64,000 nucleotides of DNA from Streptomyces sp. 7-21 (GTDB taxonomy: Bacteria; Actinomycetota; Actinomycetes; Streptomycetales; Streptomycetaceae): positions 46,357 to 110,356 of the forward strand of contig NZ_JAERRL010000016.1 of assembly GCF_016741785.1 (NCBI RefSeq), in the 5' to 3' direction. Both the position numbers and the translations under genes were made by a program. The notes under the pieces are model-generated. The model ran no database searches. It was given only the letters and a program-made list of their open reading frames with translations, and was not told the DNA's origin. Numbering within the stretch: the stretch's first letter is position 1; the number at the start of each line of letters is the position of its first letter. Shown here piece after piece: positions 45,004-53,518 of this stretch.

Positions 45004-46136
45004 AGCCCCATCTCCCGCGCCACCAGCTCCCGCTGGATCTCCGAGGTGCCCGAGAACAGCAGGCTGGGGACGGCGTCCCGCAGCTCCGCCTCGATGCCCT
45101 CGTCGGTCAGGTAGCCGCGCGCGCCGAAGACGCGCACCGCGTCCAGCGCGCAGGCGACCGCGCCCTCCGAGGCCGCCAGCTTCGACAGCGCCACCGACGT
45201 CCGGGCCGGCTGGCCCTGGTCCATCTCCCAGCAGGCCCGGTACAGCAGCAGCCGCGCCGACTCCAGGCGCATCCGCATGTCGACGATGCGGTGCGAGACG
45301 GCCTGGAACGAGGAGAGCCGCTGGCCGAACTGGCGGCGCTGCCGGGCGTGCGCCGCGCATCTGTCCACCAGGCGCGCCATCATGCCCAGGTACCCGGCGA
45401 ACAGGCAGGCCCGCTCCCAGCCCATCGAGTGCTGGAAGACCGCCGCTCCCATCCCGGGCACGCCGAGCACGTGGTCGGCGGGGACGAAGCAGCCGTCGAA
45501 GCGGACGGTGGATGCGGGGGTGGAGCGCAGGCCCATCTTGCCGAACGGCTCGCCGGTCACCACGCCGCGGGCGTCCGCCGGGACCAGGAACGCCGTCTGC
45601 CCCAGGTGCCCGCAGTCCGGGTCCGTGGTGGCGTAGGCGACGAACACGTCGGCGGCCGGCCCGTTGCTGACGAAGCTCTTCTCCCCCTCCAGCACGTAAC
45701 CGCCGTCCACGGCACGGGCGGTGACGGCCAGCCGGGAGACGTCGGACCCGGCCTGCTCCTCCGTCATCGCGTTGCCCGCGACCAGATCGCCGGAGCACAG
45801 CCCGGGCAGATAGCGGGACTTGACGGACTCAGTGGCGAAGTCGCGGACCGGCACCGTGCAGGCGAAGAGGTGGGCGCTGGCGGCGAAGACGAGGCCGGTG
45901 TCCTCGCAGCCCTCGCCGAACGCCTCGTACTGCCGCGCGGTGTCGAGCGCGCCGAGCCCGCCGCCGCCGTACTCCGTGGGCACGCAGGCGCCGAGCAGAC
46001 CAAGCTGCCCCAGCGTGCGCCACGCCTTGGGGGTAAACGGCTCGGGTACCGGGCGGCGCGGCGGGAAGTAATCGCGGACGGCCTGTCGGGTCGTCACAAA
46101 GCGGTTGTGCTGATCAGCGTTCCAGCCGAACTCCAT
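45000..46136 (-). CDS. Prolyl-PCP dehydrogenase (acyl-CoA dehydrogenase family; makes the pyrrole)
   Basis: A 378-residue flavoprotein of the acyl-CoA dehydrogenase fold, as PltE/RedW. It should oxidise prolyl-S-PCP in two steps to pyrrolyl-2-carboxyl-S-PCP. Landmarks are CVPTEYGGGGLG, GNAMTEEQAGSDVS, YVLEGEKSFVSNGP and SGTSEIQRELVAREMG. The usual C-terminal catalytic Glu (E in YEGT) is Ser here; the base is instead the Glu of MGWERACLFAGYLG, the position used by isovaleryl-CoA dehydrogenase. ATG 46136 has AGGGGG six nt upstream; an in-frame ATG at 46202 has no ribosome site. It is first in the minus-strand pair with the ligase. Confidence 0.88.
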   Translation of the reverse strand: MEFGWNADQHNRFVTTRQAVRDYFPPRRPVPEPFTPKAWRTLGQLGLLGACVPTEYGGGGLGALDTARQYEAFGEGCEDTGLVFAASAHLFACTVPVRDFATESVKSRYLPGLCSGDLVAGNAMTEEQAGSDVSRLAVTARAVDGGYVLEGEKSFVSNGPAADVFVAYATTDPDCGHLGQTAFLVPADARGVVTGEPFGKMGLRSTPASTVRFDGCFVPADHVLGVPGMGAAVFQHSMGWERACLFAGYLGMMARLVDRCAAHARQRRQFGQRLSSFQAVSHRIVDMRMRLESARLLLYRACWEMDQGQPARTSVALSKLAASEGAVACALDAVRVFGARGYLTDEGIEAELRDAVPSLLFSGTSEIQRELVAREMGL

Positions 46137-46524
46137 GGAGGGCCCCCTGTGGCCGCGCGACCGTTGGACGAGGACGGCGGTGAAGAATTCCGCGGTGGTC
46201 ATGCGTGGTCGTGCTCTGGCACGGGCGGAAGAACGCCCGTGGCGAGGTTATCCGAATAACTCCCGTTCCCGGCAAGGGTGAACGGGATCGCGCGCCGGTC
46301 GCCCGCCACCCGGGCGCACGCGCCCCGCGCTTTTCCTGCCGCCGCCGTGCCTCCTCCCCAAGTGCTCAAACGCCCGTTCGGCATCGCCGCTTTCCCCCAC
46401 TCGGCCAATGGCGGAAAGGGCCCGCGGCCGGAAGACTGGAAGCCCGCCACCGCCCCTTTTCCCGATGTCCCCGGACTCAGGACTCCCCGGACGTCTCGGA
46501 TTCCCTGGCCCTCCTGGAGGCACC
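46137..46524. promoter_or_regulatory. 388-nt divergent promoter region (pyrrole genes / antiporter) with inverted repeat
   Basis: This gap separates the minus-strand dehydrogenase from the plus-strand antiporter and should hold both promoters. I see an inverted repeat, TCCCGTTC at 46261-46268 and GAACGGGA at 46280-46287, with an 11-nt spacer, a plausible operator for one of the cluster regulators. No supported gene is present. Confidence 0.5.
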
Positions 46525-47844
46525 ATGGCAGCTGGACCGGGTGACCTGCCGCTCGAAGCGGTGGTCATGGCCGACATCGCCCTCGTTCTCATGGCGGTCA
46601 CAGCCGTGGTCCGCCTCACCGGACGGCTCCGGCAGCCGCCCGTCATCGCCGAGATCGTCACCGGGCTGCTGCTCGGCCCCAGCGTCCTCGGCCTGCTGCC
46701 GGGGGAGCTGCCGGACCGGCTGTTCCCCCAGGACGCCCGGCCGCTGCTGTCGGCCGTCGCCCAGTTCGGCCTGCTGCTGTTCATGTTCCTGGCGGGCTGG
46801 GAGATGGACCTGACCCGGCTGCGGGGCCGCCGCGGCGCCGTCACCGGCCTGGCCGCGCTCGCCATGGGCGTGCCGTTCGCCGCGGGCCTGGCCGCCGCCG
46901 CCCTGCTGTACGGGCGGCACGCGGGCGGCGGCACCAGCGCCACCGTGTTCGCGCTCTATCTCGCGACCGCCTTCTCCATCACGGCGTTTCCCGTGCTCGC
47001 GCGCGTCATCACCGACAGCCGCCTCACCGGCACCCGCGTCGGCACCGTCGCCATGGCCTGCGCCGCCGCCGGGGACGTGCTGGCCTGGTGCGCCCTGGTG
47101 CTCGTCGTCGCCCTGTCCGAGGCGACCGGCCCGGGACGGTTCCTCGCCGTGCTCGGACTGACCGCCGCCTACGGGCTGGTCATGCTCATCGCCGTGCGGC
47201 CGGCGCTGCGCGCCCTCATGCGCCGGGCGCACACCCGCGCCTACAGCGGCTCACTGCTCACCGTGATCGCCTCCGGCGTGCTGCTGTCCGCCTACGCCAC
47301 GTCGTGGATCGGCGTCCACGCCATCTTCGGCGCCTTCGCCTTCGGCCTGGCCATGCCGCGCGGGCTGCCCGAGGCACACCGGCGCGGCGCGCACCGGCAG
47401 GTCGCCGCGCCGCTCCAGCGGGTCGCCGCCCTGCTGCTGCCGGTCTTCTTCATCGTCACGGGGCTCAGCGTGGACGTCGGCGCGCTCGGCTGGTCGGGCG
47501 CGGTCGCGCTCGCGCTCGTTCTCGTCACCGCGGTCGCGGGCAAGCTCGCCGGCGCCGTCCTGCCCGCCCGCCTCACCGGCATGACCTGGCGCGAGGCCAC
47601 GGGCTTCGGCGTGCTGATGAACACCCGCGGCCTGACCGAGATCGTCATTCTCGACATCGGCCGCCAGCTGCACGTCATCAGCGCCGAGATGTTCACGATG
47701 ATGGTCGTGATGGCGCTGGTGACCACGGCCATGGCCGGGCCGGTTCTGCACGCGCTCGGCCTCACCCCGCCGCCCCGGGCCCCGGACCCGCCGGTGCCCG
47801 CTCCGGCCGCCGCCGTCGCCGCGGCGCGGGAGAGCACGCCGTGA
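46525..47844 (+). CDS. Cation:proton antiporter (CPA2/KefB-type)
   Basis: A 439-residue integral membrane protein with about 12 helices. Motifs include PPVIAEIVTGLLLGPSVLG, FMFLAGWEMDL, ATAFSITAFPVLARVI and GVLMNTRGLTEIVIL (GxxxxxRGxxE), all characteristic of CPA2 Na+/K+:H+ exchangers. ATG 46525 has GGAGG five nt upstream and is chosen over in-frame upstream codons. It begins a transcript with the phosphopantetheinyl transferase (4-bp overlap). In this setting I suspect it maintains ion or proton balance during production of an acidic, possibly protonophoric compound, or exports it; that is inference. Confidence 0.88.
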   Translation: MAAGPGDLPLEAVVMADIALVLMAVTAVVRLTGRLRQPPVIAEIVTGLLLGPSVLGLLPGELPDRLFPQDARPLLSAVAQFGLLLFMFLAGWEMDLTRLRGRRGAVTGLAALAMGVPFAAGLAAAALLYGRHAGGGTSATVFALYLATAFSITAFPVLARVITDSRLTGTRVGTVAMACAAAGDVLAWCALVLVVALSEATGPGRFLAVLGLTAAYGLVMLIAVRPALRALMRRAHTRAYSGSLLTVIASGVLLSAYATSWIGVHAIFGAFAFGLAMPRGLPEAHRRGAHRQVAAPLQRVAALLLPVFFIVTGLSVDVGALGWSGAVALALVLVTAVAGKLAGAVLPARLTGMTWREATGFGVLMNTRGLTEIVILDIGRQLHVISAEMFTMMVVMALVTTAMAGPVLHALGLTPPPRAPDPPVPAPAAAVAAARESTP

Positions 47845-48692
47845 CCGCCGCCGTCCCCGTGCCCGCCCGCCCCCGGCTGCTCACGCTCGCCGACCGCCTC
47901 CACGCCTGGCACGGCACCGCCGGCCCCCTGACCGCCGCCGGCCTTCGCCACCCCGCGCTCTCGCCGGAGGAACGCGCGCGCGCCGCCCGGTTCCTGCGTC
48001 CGGAGGAAGCCGGCTGGTACGCGCACAGCCACGCCGAACTCCGCCGCCTCCTCGCCCGTTACCTCGCCACCGCTCCCGCCCGGCTCCGCTTCGGCCGTGC
48101 GCCCTGCCCCCGCTGCGGCGACGGACCGGGCGGCGCGCACGGGCGTCCCCGCGTCACGGAGCCGGCCACCGCGCTGTCGTTCAGCCTCTCCCGGTGCGGC
48201 CCGGACTGGCTGCTGGCCGTGGCGGCCGACGGCCGGCGCGTCGGCGCGGACGTCGAGCGGCTGCGCCCGCTGCCCGCCGCCCGGCTCGCGGCGGCCTGCC
48301 TGACCGACGCCGAGCGGGCCTGGGTCACCGGACCGGGCGCGCCGGACCAGCACGGGCGGTCGCGGCGGTTCCTGCGCTGCTGGACCCGGAAGGAGGCGGT
48401 CGTCAAGGCGGCGGGCGTGGGTCTGGCCACCGACCTGGCGCGCATCGAAACGCACGCGGCGCGGCCGGGACCGGCCGTCGTCGCCCTGCCCGGCCCCGGC
48501 GGCGGGCGGTTCGCCGTCACCGACCTCGCGCTGGCGCCCGGCCTGGTCGCCAGCGTCGCCGTCGAGTCGCCCGGCGGGGCGCGCGAGGGCGACGAGGGCA
48601 GTGAGAGCGGTGAGGGCGACGGGCAGTGGGGACCGGGAGCACAGCGAGGACGACCCCGGCGGAAGGATGACCCCGGCGGAATTCATCCCTAA
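47841..48692 (+). CDS. Sfp-type 4'-phosphopantetheinyl transferase
   Basis: A 283-residue PPTase that should attach phosphopantetheine to the carrier proteins of this cluster. It shows VGADVERLRPL (D-x-E metal site) and WTRKEAVVKAAGVGL (WxxKEA). The N-terminus resembles other Streptomyces PPTases, with RARAARFLRPEEA. The GTG at 47841 overlaps the antiporter stop. The C-terminal 40 residues (from GGAREGDEGSE) form an acidic, then basic tail outside the domain, so the end may be longer than needed for activity. Confidence 0.88.
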   Translation: MTAAVPVPARPRLLTLADRLHAWHGTAGPLTAAGLRHPALSPEERARAARFLRPEEAGWYAHSHAELRRLLARYLATAPARLRFGRAPCPRCGDGPGGAHGRPRVTEPATALSFSLSRCGPDWLLAVAADGRRVGADVERLRPLPAARLAAACLTDAERAWVTGPGAPDQHGRSRRFLRCWTRKEAVVKAAGVGLATDLARIETHAARPGPAVVALPGPGGGRFAVTDLALAPGLVASVAVESPGGAREGDEGSESGEGDGQWGPGAQRGRPRRKDDPGGIHP

Positions 48693-48804
48693 GTCCAGGC
48701 CGCCGATTCATCACCGGAGCGGAAGACGCCGCGCGCCGCGGCTGACTACCGTTGTCCCCGGGTGCACCGTTCCCATAACTCGCGGATTCCGAAAGGCGAA
48801 TCGC

Positions 48805-49095
48805 ATGGCCAACGACGACCGGCCCGAGGGGTACGAGGAAACTCTGAAGCGGCTCAAGGACTTTCTCGAGGAACGATTCCTGCCGGACGGCGAAACGGGA
48901 CTGACCCCGACCTCGCCGCTGCTGGAATGGGGGATTCTCACCTCCCTGAGCACGACGGAGCTGATCTCCTATATCCAGGACCAGTACGGCGTGACCATTC
49001 CTCCCGAGCACATTGTCGGCGCCAACTTCAAGAACCTCGACGCCATCACCAGGCTCGTGCTGTCCCTGCACGACGGCCCCGTGGCCCGCGCCTGA
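48805..49095 (+). CDS. Peptidyl carrier protein for the prolyl/pyrrolyl starter (PltL-like)
   Basis: A 96-residue stand-alone carrier protein. The sequence PLLEWGILTSLSTTELISYI is close to PltL-type carriers: WGIL precedes the phosphopantetheine Ser, here in TSL rather than the usual DSL. VTIPPEHIVGANFKNLDAIT also fits that type. It should be loaded with proline by the ligase at 43492, serve as substrate for the dehydrogenase and probably the halogenase, and deliver the starter to KS1. ATG 48805 has GAAAGG nine nt upstream. It lies on the opposite strand and some 2.7 kb from its partner enzymes. Confidence 0.85.
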   Translation: MANDDRPEGYEETLKRLKDFLEERFLPDGETGLTPTSPLLEWGILTSLSTTELISYIQDQYGVTIPPEHIVGANFKNLDAITRLVLSLHDGPVARA

Positions 49096-49105
49096 TCCCC
49101 GCACC

Positions 49106-49149
49106 GCCCGCCGTCCGGCCCGGGCCGCCGCGCCGGCCGGGCGGCGGGC
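49106..49149. terminator. Hairpin between the carrier gene and the TetR pair
   Basis: A 15-bp stem (49106-49120 with 49135-49149, one G-T pair) follows the carrier stop by 10 nt and precedes the TetR start by 28 nt. It could terminate or attenuate transcription into the regulators. Confidence 0.55.
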
Positions 49150-49177
49150 TCACAGCCCCGCAGCGACGGAGGTGACC

Positions 49178-49879
49178 ATGCGCGGCCAGAGCGAGCCGGG
49201 GCCCGGCCCCGCGGCCGGCGGATCCGGCACGAGACCCGGCGATCCGGGAGGCCAGGGCGGCGGCAGCCGCGGTGAAGCGAGCCGCCTCAGCACCGGAAAC
49301 CGCGCCCGCATCCTGCGCGCGGCGCGCCAGGAACTGGCGGAGCACGGCTACGAGGGCGCGTCGCTGCGCGGCGTCGCCCGCCGGGCCCGCGTCGATCTGC
49401 GGCTGGTCCACCACTACTTCGGCCGCAAGAACCACCTCGCGCACGCCGCGACCCAGCCGGCGCGCGCCGCCGGGTCCCGGTTCCGGCACGGCCTGCTGGC
49501 GGCCTGGGACGCCGACCCGCTGGGGTGGCGGGCGCTGATCGCCGCCGCGATGACGCACGAGCCCGCGCGTTCCCGGCTGCTGACGCTGCTGGCCCGGCTG
49601 CGCGGCGCGTGCCCGCCGGCGCCGGGCCCTCACCAGCCGCAGCTGCGCCGCGCCGCCGCGACCAGCCAGCTGCTGGGGCTGGCGCTGCTGGGCGAGGCGG
49701 GGACCCTCGCCGCGACGGGCGAGCCGGGCGGCGGCGCGTACTCCCGCCGCGTGGCGGGCGCGCTCGACGCGTACCTCCATGCCTGCACCGCCAGTCCAGC
49801 CAGCATGGCCAGTCCAGCCAGCACTGCCAGCCCTGGCGGCCGGGCCAGCGTCCCGGCCGCGGGCCGGCCCCGGGGGTGA
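49178..49879 (+). CDS. TetR-family regulator 1 of a tandem pair
   Basis: A 233-residue TetR protein. The DNA-binding domain (about 40-90) contains ILRAARQELAEHGYEGASLRGVA and LRLVHHYFGRKNHL. A Gly-rich leader of about 37 residues precedes it, and the C-terminus has an 18-bp imperfect DNA repeat coding for Ala/Ser/Pro-rich TASPAS units (49792-49845). ATG 49178 follows GGAGGTGACC. It sits at the edge of the cluster and may regulate export or the pyrrole genes. Confidence 0.85.
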   Translation: MRGQSEPGPGPAAGGSGTRPGDPGGQGGGSRGEASRLSTGNRARILRAARQELAEHGYEGASLRGVARRARVDLRLVHHYFGRKNHLAHAATQPARAAGSRFRHGLLAAWDADPLGWRALIAAAMTHEPARSRLLTLLARLRGACPPAPGPHQPQLRRAAATSQLLGLALLGEAGTLAATGEPGGGAYSRRVAGALDAYLHACTASPASMASPASTASPGGRASVPAAGRPRG

Positions 49880-49885
49880 GCGGCG

Positions 49886-50518
49886 ATGGGCCGCCCGGGT
49901 AACGCGGCCGTGCCGGGCCGTTCGGACGGGGACGCCACCCGCGTCCGGATCCTGCGCGCGGCCAGGGAGGAGCTGTCGGAGCGGGGCTGCGGCGGCGCCA
50001 CGGTCCGTGCCATCGCCGCACGCGCGGGCGTCAGCGACGCGCTCGTGTACCACCACTTCGGCTCCCGGGGCGGCGTGCTGTCGGCCGCGCTGCGGGACGC
50101 GGCGCGGGTGCTGCGGTCGGCCCCGGCGCCGTCGTCGCCGGCGGACGCGGGCGCGCTGCTGCGGGAGGTGCTGCCGCGCTGGGAGTCGGCGGAGCGGCGC
50201 AGCGCCGTACTGGCCGTCATCCGTTCGGCCCTCACCCGCCGGGACGCCGCCCGGCTGCTGCTCGACGGGCTGGTGAGCCCGGAGCGGCTGGGGCTGTGGC
50301 CGGGCGGCTTCGCGGGGGAGGCATGGTGTCCGCACGCGATGATGGTCGGCGCGCAGCTCGTCGGCGTGATGACGGCGCGTCACATCATCCGGGTTGAGCC
50401 GCTGGCCTCGGCCGCGCTGGACCAGCTCGTCGAGCAGCTCTCCCCCGCGATCGACCGCTACCTCGACGACCACGCCGCGTCGGACTGCCGCGGCGCCCAC
50501 GCCGGTTCACCCGATTAG
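49886..50518 (+). CDS. TetR-family regulator 2 of a tandem pair
   Basis: A 210-residue TetR protein, starting 6 nt after the first. Its helix-turn-helix (about 18-68) includes ILRAAREELSERGCGGATVRAIA and SDALVYHHFGSRGGVL. The two are clearly paralogous in the DNA-binding domain (ILRAAR..ELSERG.GGA) but differ downstream. A duplicated pair probably responds to different ligands or forms a relay. It is the last gene likely to belong to the cluster. Confidence 0.85.
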   Translation: MGRPGNAAVPGRSDGDATRVRILRAAREELSERGCGGATVRAIAARAGVSDALVYHHFGSRGGVLSAALRDAARVLRSAPAPSSPADAGALLREVLPRWESAERRSAVLAVIRSALTRRDAARLLLDGLVSPERLGLWPGGFAGEAWCPHAMMVGAQLVGVMTARHIIRVEPLASAALDQLVEQLSPAIDRYLDDHAASDCRGAHAGSPD

Positions 50519-50570
50519 GCGACACCGCGCCCGGTTCCGCCGTCCGTGCTCCCGCGGATACGCTGCGTGC

Positions 50571-51236
50571 ATGATTCGGGCAGTGGTGTTCGGCATCGGC
50601 GAGTGCCTGATCGACCAGACCCGCGAGTTCGGGGAGTGGGCCGACTGGCTCGGCGTCCCCCGTCACACCTTCGCGGCGCAGTTCGGAGCGGTGGTCGCCC
50701 AGGGCCGGGACCACAGCGAGACGTTCCAGGTCTTCCGCCCGGGCTTCGACATAGCCGAGGAGCGCGCCAAGCGTGAAGCCTGCGGCAAGCAAGAGTGGTA
50801 CGGGGAGAACGACCTCTACCCCGATGTCCGGCTCGCGCTGAAGGAGCTGCGGTCGGCGGGGCTGTGGATAGGCATCGCCGGCAACCACACGGCCCACATC
50901 GGCCAGGTGCTGCGGGTGATGTTCGCCGGGCACGTGCACATGGCGGCCACCTCCGGGGACTTCGGCGTGGCCAAGCCGGACCCGCGCTTCTTCGAGCGCA
51001 TAGTGGCGCACACGGGCTACGAGCCGGAGGAGGTCCTGTACGTCGGTGACCGCCTCGACCACGACGTCATACCGGCGGCCGCGGTAGGGCTGCGGACGGC
51101 ACTCCTGGCGCGCGGCCCGTGGGGCGTGATCCACCAGCACCATCCCGACGCCCACCGGCTGCCCACGATGCGGCTGACCTCCCTGCGTCAGATCGTCGCC
51201 AGGGTGGCCGAGTACAACACCGTGACCGCTGCCTGA
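50571..51236 (+). CDS. HAD-superfamily protein lacking the nucleophilic aspartate
   Basis: A 221-residue HAD-fold protein. Motif I reads VVFGIGECLID, where related actinomycete proteins have VVFDxGE: the catalytic Asp is Gly (GGC for GAC, one base). Later motifs are intact: GIAGNHT for motif II, the Lys in GVAKPDPRFFERI and the acidic VGDRLDHDVIPAA for motifs III-IV. It may be a non-catalytic member, or the base may be an error. The ATG at 50571 follows TACGCT by 6 nt, suggesting a leaderless transcript. Function unknown. Confidence 0.8.
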   Translation: MIRAVVFGIGECLIDQTREFGEWADWLGVPRHTFAAQFGAVVAQGRDHSETFQVFRPGFDIAEERAKREACGKQEWYGENDLYPDVRLALKELRSAGLWIGIAGNHTAHIGQVLRVMFAGHVHMAATSGDFGVAKPDPRFFERIVAHTGYEPEEVLYVGDRLDHDVIPAAAVGLRTALLARGPWGVIHQHHPDAHRLPTMRLTSLRQIVARVAEYNTVTAA

Positions 51237-51457
51237 CCGCCGCCTGCCGCCGTCTGCCGCCGTCTGCCGCCGTATTCTCCGTCCCCCCCCCGCAGCTTCC
51301 GTTCTCCCCTGCGTCCTCTCCCCGTCTCGTCCCCCAGGTCCTCCCCGGCCTCTGCCGTTCCCTCGCCCGGCCTTCTCCCGGTGGCGCCCCGCGACGCGGC
51401 CCCGAACGCTGAAGAAGCGCTGACGTGAGGGCCGCGGGCAGGAAGGGAGCCGCCACC
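51237..51457. repeat. Pyrimidine-rich gap with three 10-bp repeats and a C9 run
   Basis: Three perfect tandem copies of CTGCCGCCGT (51244-51273) start just after the HAD stop, followed by nine consecutive C (51283-51291) and a long C/T-rich stretch. No gene is evident here. The C run is a likely place for sequencing error or strain variation. Confidence 0.6.
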
Positions 51458-53518
51458 GTGGGCATCGACGCGGACCGGCTGGTGGTCGTTCCGCTGCGCG
51501 ACGCCCTGGCCGCTGACCCGGAGGTGGCGGGCGGAAAGGCCGCCGCGCTGGCGGTGGCCGCGGCCGCCGGGCTGCCGGTGCTGCCGGGTTTCGTGCTCGT
51601 TCCCGCGCCGCGCGCGCCGGGCCGCCCGGCCGGCGAGGAGCCGCTGCGCCGCGCGTGGCGCGAGCTGGCCACCGGGCAGGACAGCGAGCGGCCCCTGGTG
51701 GTGCGGTCCTCGTCCCGGCTAGAAGACACCGGCACCTCCGCCATGGCGGGCAGGTTCGCCTCCGTCCTCGGCGTGACCGGGTGGGAGGACTTCACCGCCG
51801 CCGTGCGGACGGTGCTGGAATCGGAGCGGCGCGCCGGGCCCGCGGCGGCCGACACGATGGCGGTGCTGGTGCAGCCGATGCTGCGGGCCGCCGTGGGCGG
51901 GGTGCTCTTCGGCGCCGACCCGGTGGCGGGCCGGGAGGACCGCCTGCTGGTCTCCGCGGTGCGGGGCGGCCCGCACCGGCTCGTCAGCGGCCAGGTGCGG
52001 GGCACCCACTACGAGCTGTCGCGGCTGGGCCGGGTGCTGTCGGCGGAGCCGGACGGGCGGGGCGGGGAGCTGCCGCTGGGCCGACGGCAGCTGGGGCGGC
52101 TCGCCCGGCTGGCGCGGCGGGCCCGGCGGGTCTTCGGCGGCCCGCAGGACATCGAGTTCGGCTTCGGCGCCGACGGGCGGCTGTGGCTGCTCCAGTCCCG
52201 GCCGGTCACGGCCATGGCCGCGCGGGCGCCGCGCGGCGCCCGGCTGCTGGGCCCGGGGCCGGTGGCGGAGACGTTCCCCGGCGTGCTCCAGCCGCTGGAG
52301 GAGGACCTGTGGCTGGCGCCGATGGCGCACGGCCTGGCGCTGGCGCTCGATCTCGGGGGCGGCGCCCCGCGCCGCGTGCTGCGCACCGTCCCGGCGGTCC
52401 GGACGGTGGGCGGCCGGGCCGTGGCCGACCTGCGGCTGCTCGGCGCCGTGCCCGCGCGCCACCCCGTGCTGCACGCGCTGAACCCCCTGCCGGGGACGCG
52501 CCGCACGCACGCGGCGTGGCGCATTGGCCGGCTGCGGGCGGCGCTGCCGCTGCTGGCCGTGGATCTCGTCGCCGACGTCGACCGGGAGCTGGCGGCCCTG
52601 CCGCCGCCCGGCTCGGTGCCGACGGGCCAGCTGGTGGCGGCGCTGTCGTGGGGCAGGGCGGTGCTGTCGGCGCTGCACGCGCAGGAGTCGCTGGCCGGGG
52701 CGCTGCTGCGTCCGGGCGGCACGACGGCCGCCGGGGAGGCGCTGGCGGTGCTGGCCGCGGCGCAAGCCCGGGGCGCGCGCGTCGACGCGGGGCTGATCGC
52801 CCGCAACCCGGTGCTGCTCGCGCTGGTGCCGCCGTCGCTGGCCCCGCCGCCGGGCGGGACGGCGGCGGCCCTGCCGCGCCGGACGGGCCCCACCGGAACG
52901 CCGCGCGGGGTGGCCGCGCTGCCGGTGCGGGAGGGGCTGCGGCTGCGGATCCGCTGGGTGCAGGAGATGCAGGCGCGGGTGGTGCGGGAGCTGGCGGCCC
53001 GGCACGCCGGGGGCGACGTGGCCAGGCTCGCGGTGCTGCGCTGGGAGGAGCTGGCGGCCGGGGCGGGCGGCGCGGACCCGCCGCCGGACGCCGCGGCCCG
53101 CGCGCCCCGGCCCCAGTCGCCGCCGCTGCCCGAGGCCTTCCGGCTGGCGGACGACGGGCGCGTGGTGCCCGAGCCGCACGGCCGGCGGCGCCCCGGCGCG
53201 GGCCAGGGCGCGGGCGGCGGCTACGGCACCGGCACCGCCTGGCACGGCGAGGGCCCGCGGCCCGGCGACGCGGTGCTGGTGGTGCGGGCGCTGGACCCGC
53301 AGCTGGCCGCCGAACTGCCGGGGCTGGCCGGGCTGGTGTCGGAGACCGGCAGCGTGCTGTCGCACCTGGCGGTGCTGGCGCGCGAGTACCGGGTCCCGGC
53401 GGCGGTGGGCGTCGCGGACGCGCTGGAGCGTTTCCCGCCCGGCACGCGGCTGGGCGTGGACGGCGCGACGGGCCAGGTGGCGGCCGAGGACGAGCCGCGG
53501 GCGGAGCGCGCTCCGTGA
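51458..53518 (+). CDS. PEP-synthase/rifampicin-phosphotransferase-like protein
   Basis: A 686-residue protein with the plan of PEP-utilising enzymes. The N-terminal ATP-grasp (about 15-250) shows VVRSSSRLEDTGTSAMAG, VGGVLFGADPVAG and DIEFGFGADGRLWLLQSRPV. A variable central region follows (about 260-590). The C-terminal swivelling domain carries the phospho-His in ETGSVLSHLAVLAREYRVP. Rifampicin phosphotransferases share this order, but the middle is shorter and its substrate unknown. The GTG at 51458 has GGGAG eight nt upstream; GTG 51425 is an in-frame alternative. It is coupled to the membrane protein gene (GTGA overlap). Confidence 0.82.
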   Translation: MGIDADRLVVVPLRDALAADPEVAGGKAAALAVAAAAGLPVLPGFVLVPAPRAPGRPAGEEPLRRAWRELATGQDSERPLVVRSSSRLEDTGTSAMAGRFASVLGVTGWEDFTAAVRTVLESERRAGPAAADTMAVLVQPMLRAAVGGVLFGADPVAGREDRLLVSAVRGGPHRLVSGQVRGTHYELSRLGRVLSAEPDGRGGELPLGRRQLGRLARLARRARRVFGGPQDIEFGFGADGRLWLLQSRPVTAMAARAPRGARLLGPGPVAETFPGVLQPLEEDLWLAPMAHGLALALDLGGGAPRRVLRTVPAVRTVGGRAVADLRLLGAVPARHPVLHALNPLPGTRRTHAAWRIGRLRAALPLLAVDLVADVDRELAALPPPGSVPTGQLVAALSWGRAVLSALHAQESLAGALLRPGGTTAAGEALAVLAAAQARGARVDAGLIARNPVLLALVPPSLAPPPGGTAAALPRRTGPTGTPRGVAALPVREGLRLRIRWVQEMQARVVRELAARHAGGDVARLAVLRWEELAAGAGGADPPPDAAARAPRPQSPPLPEAFRLADDGRVVPEPHGRRRPGAGQGAGGGYGTGTAWHGEGPRPGDAVLVVRALDPQLAAELPGLAGLVSETGSVLSHLAVLAREYRVPAAVGVADALERFPPGTRLGVDGATGQVAAEDEPRAERAP

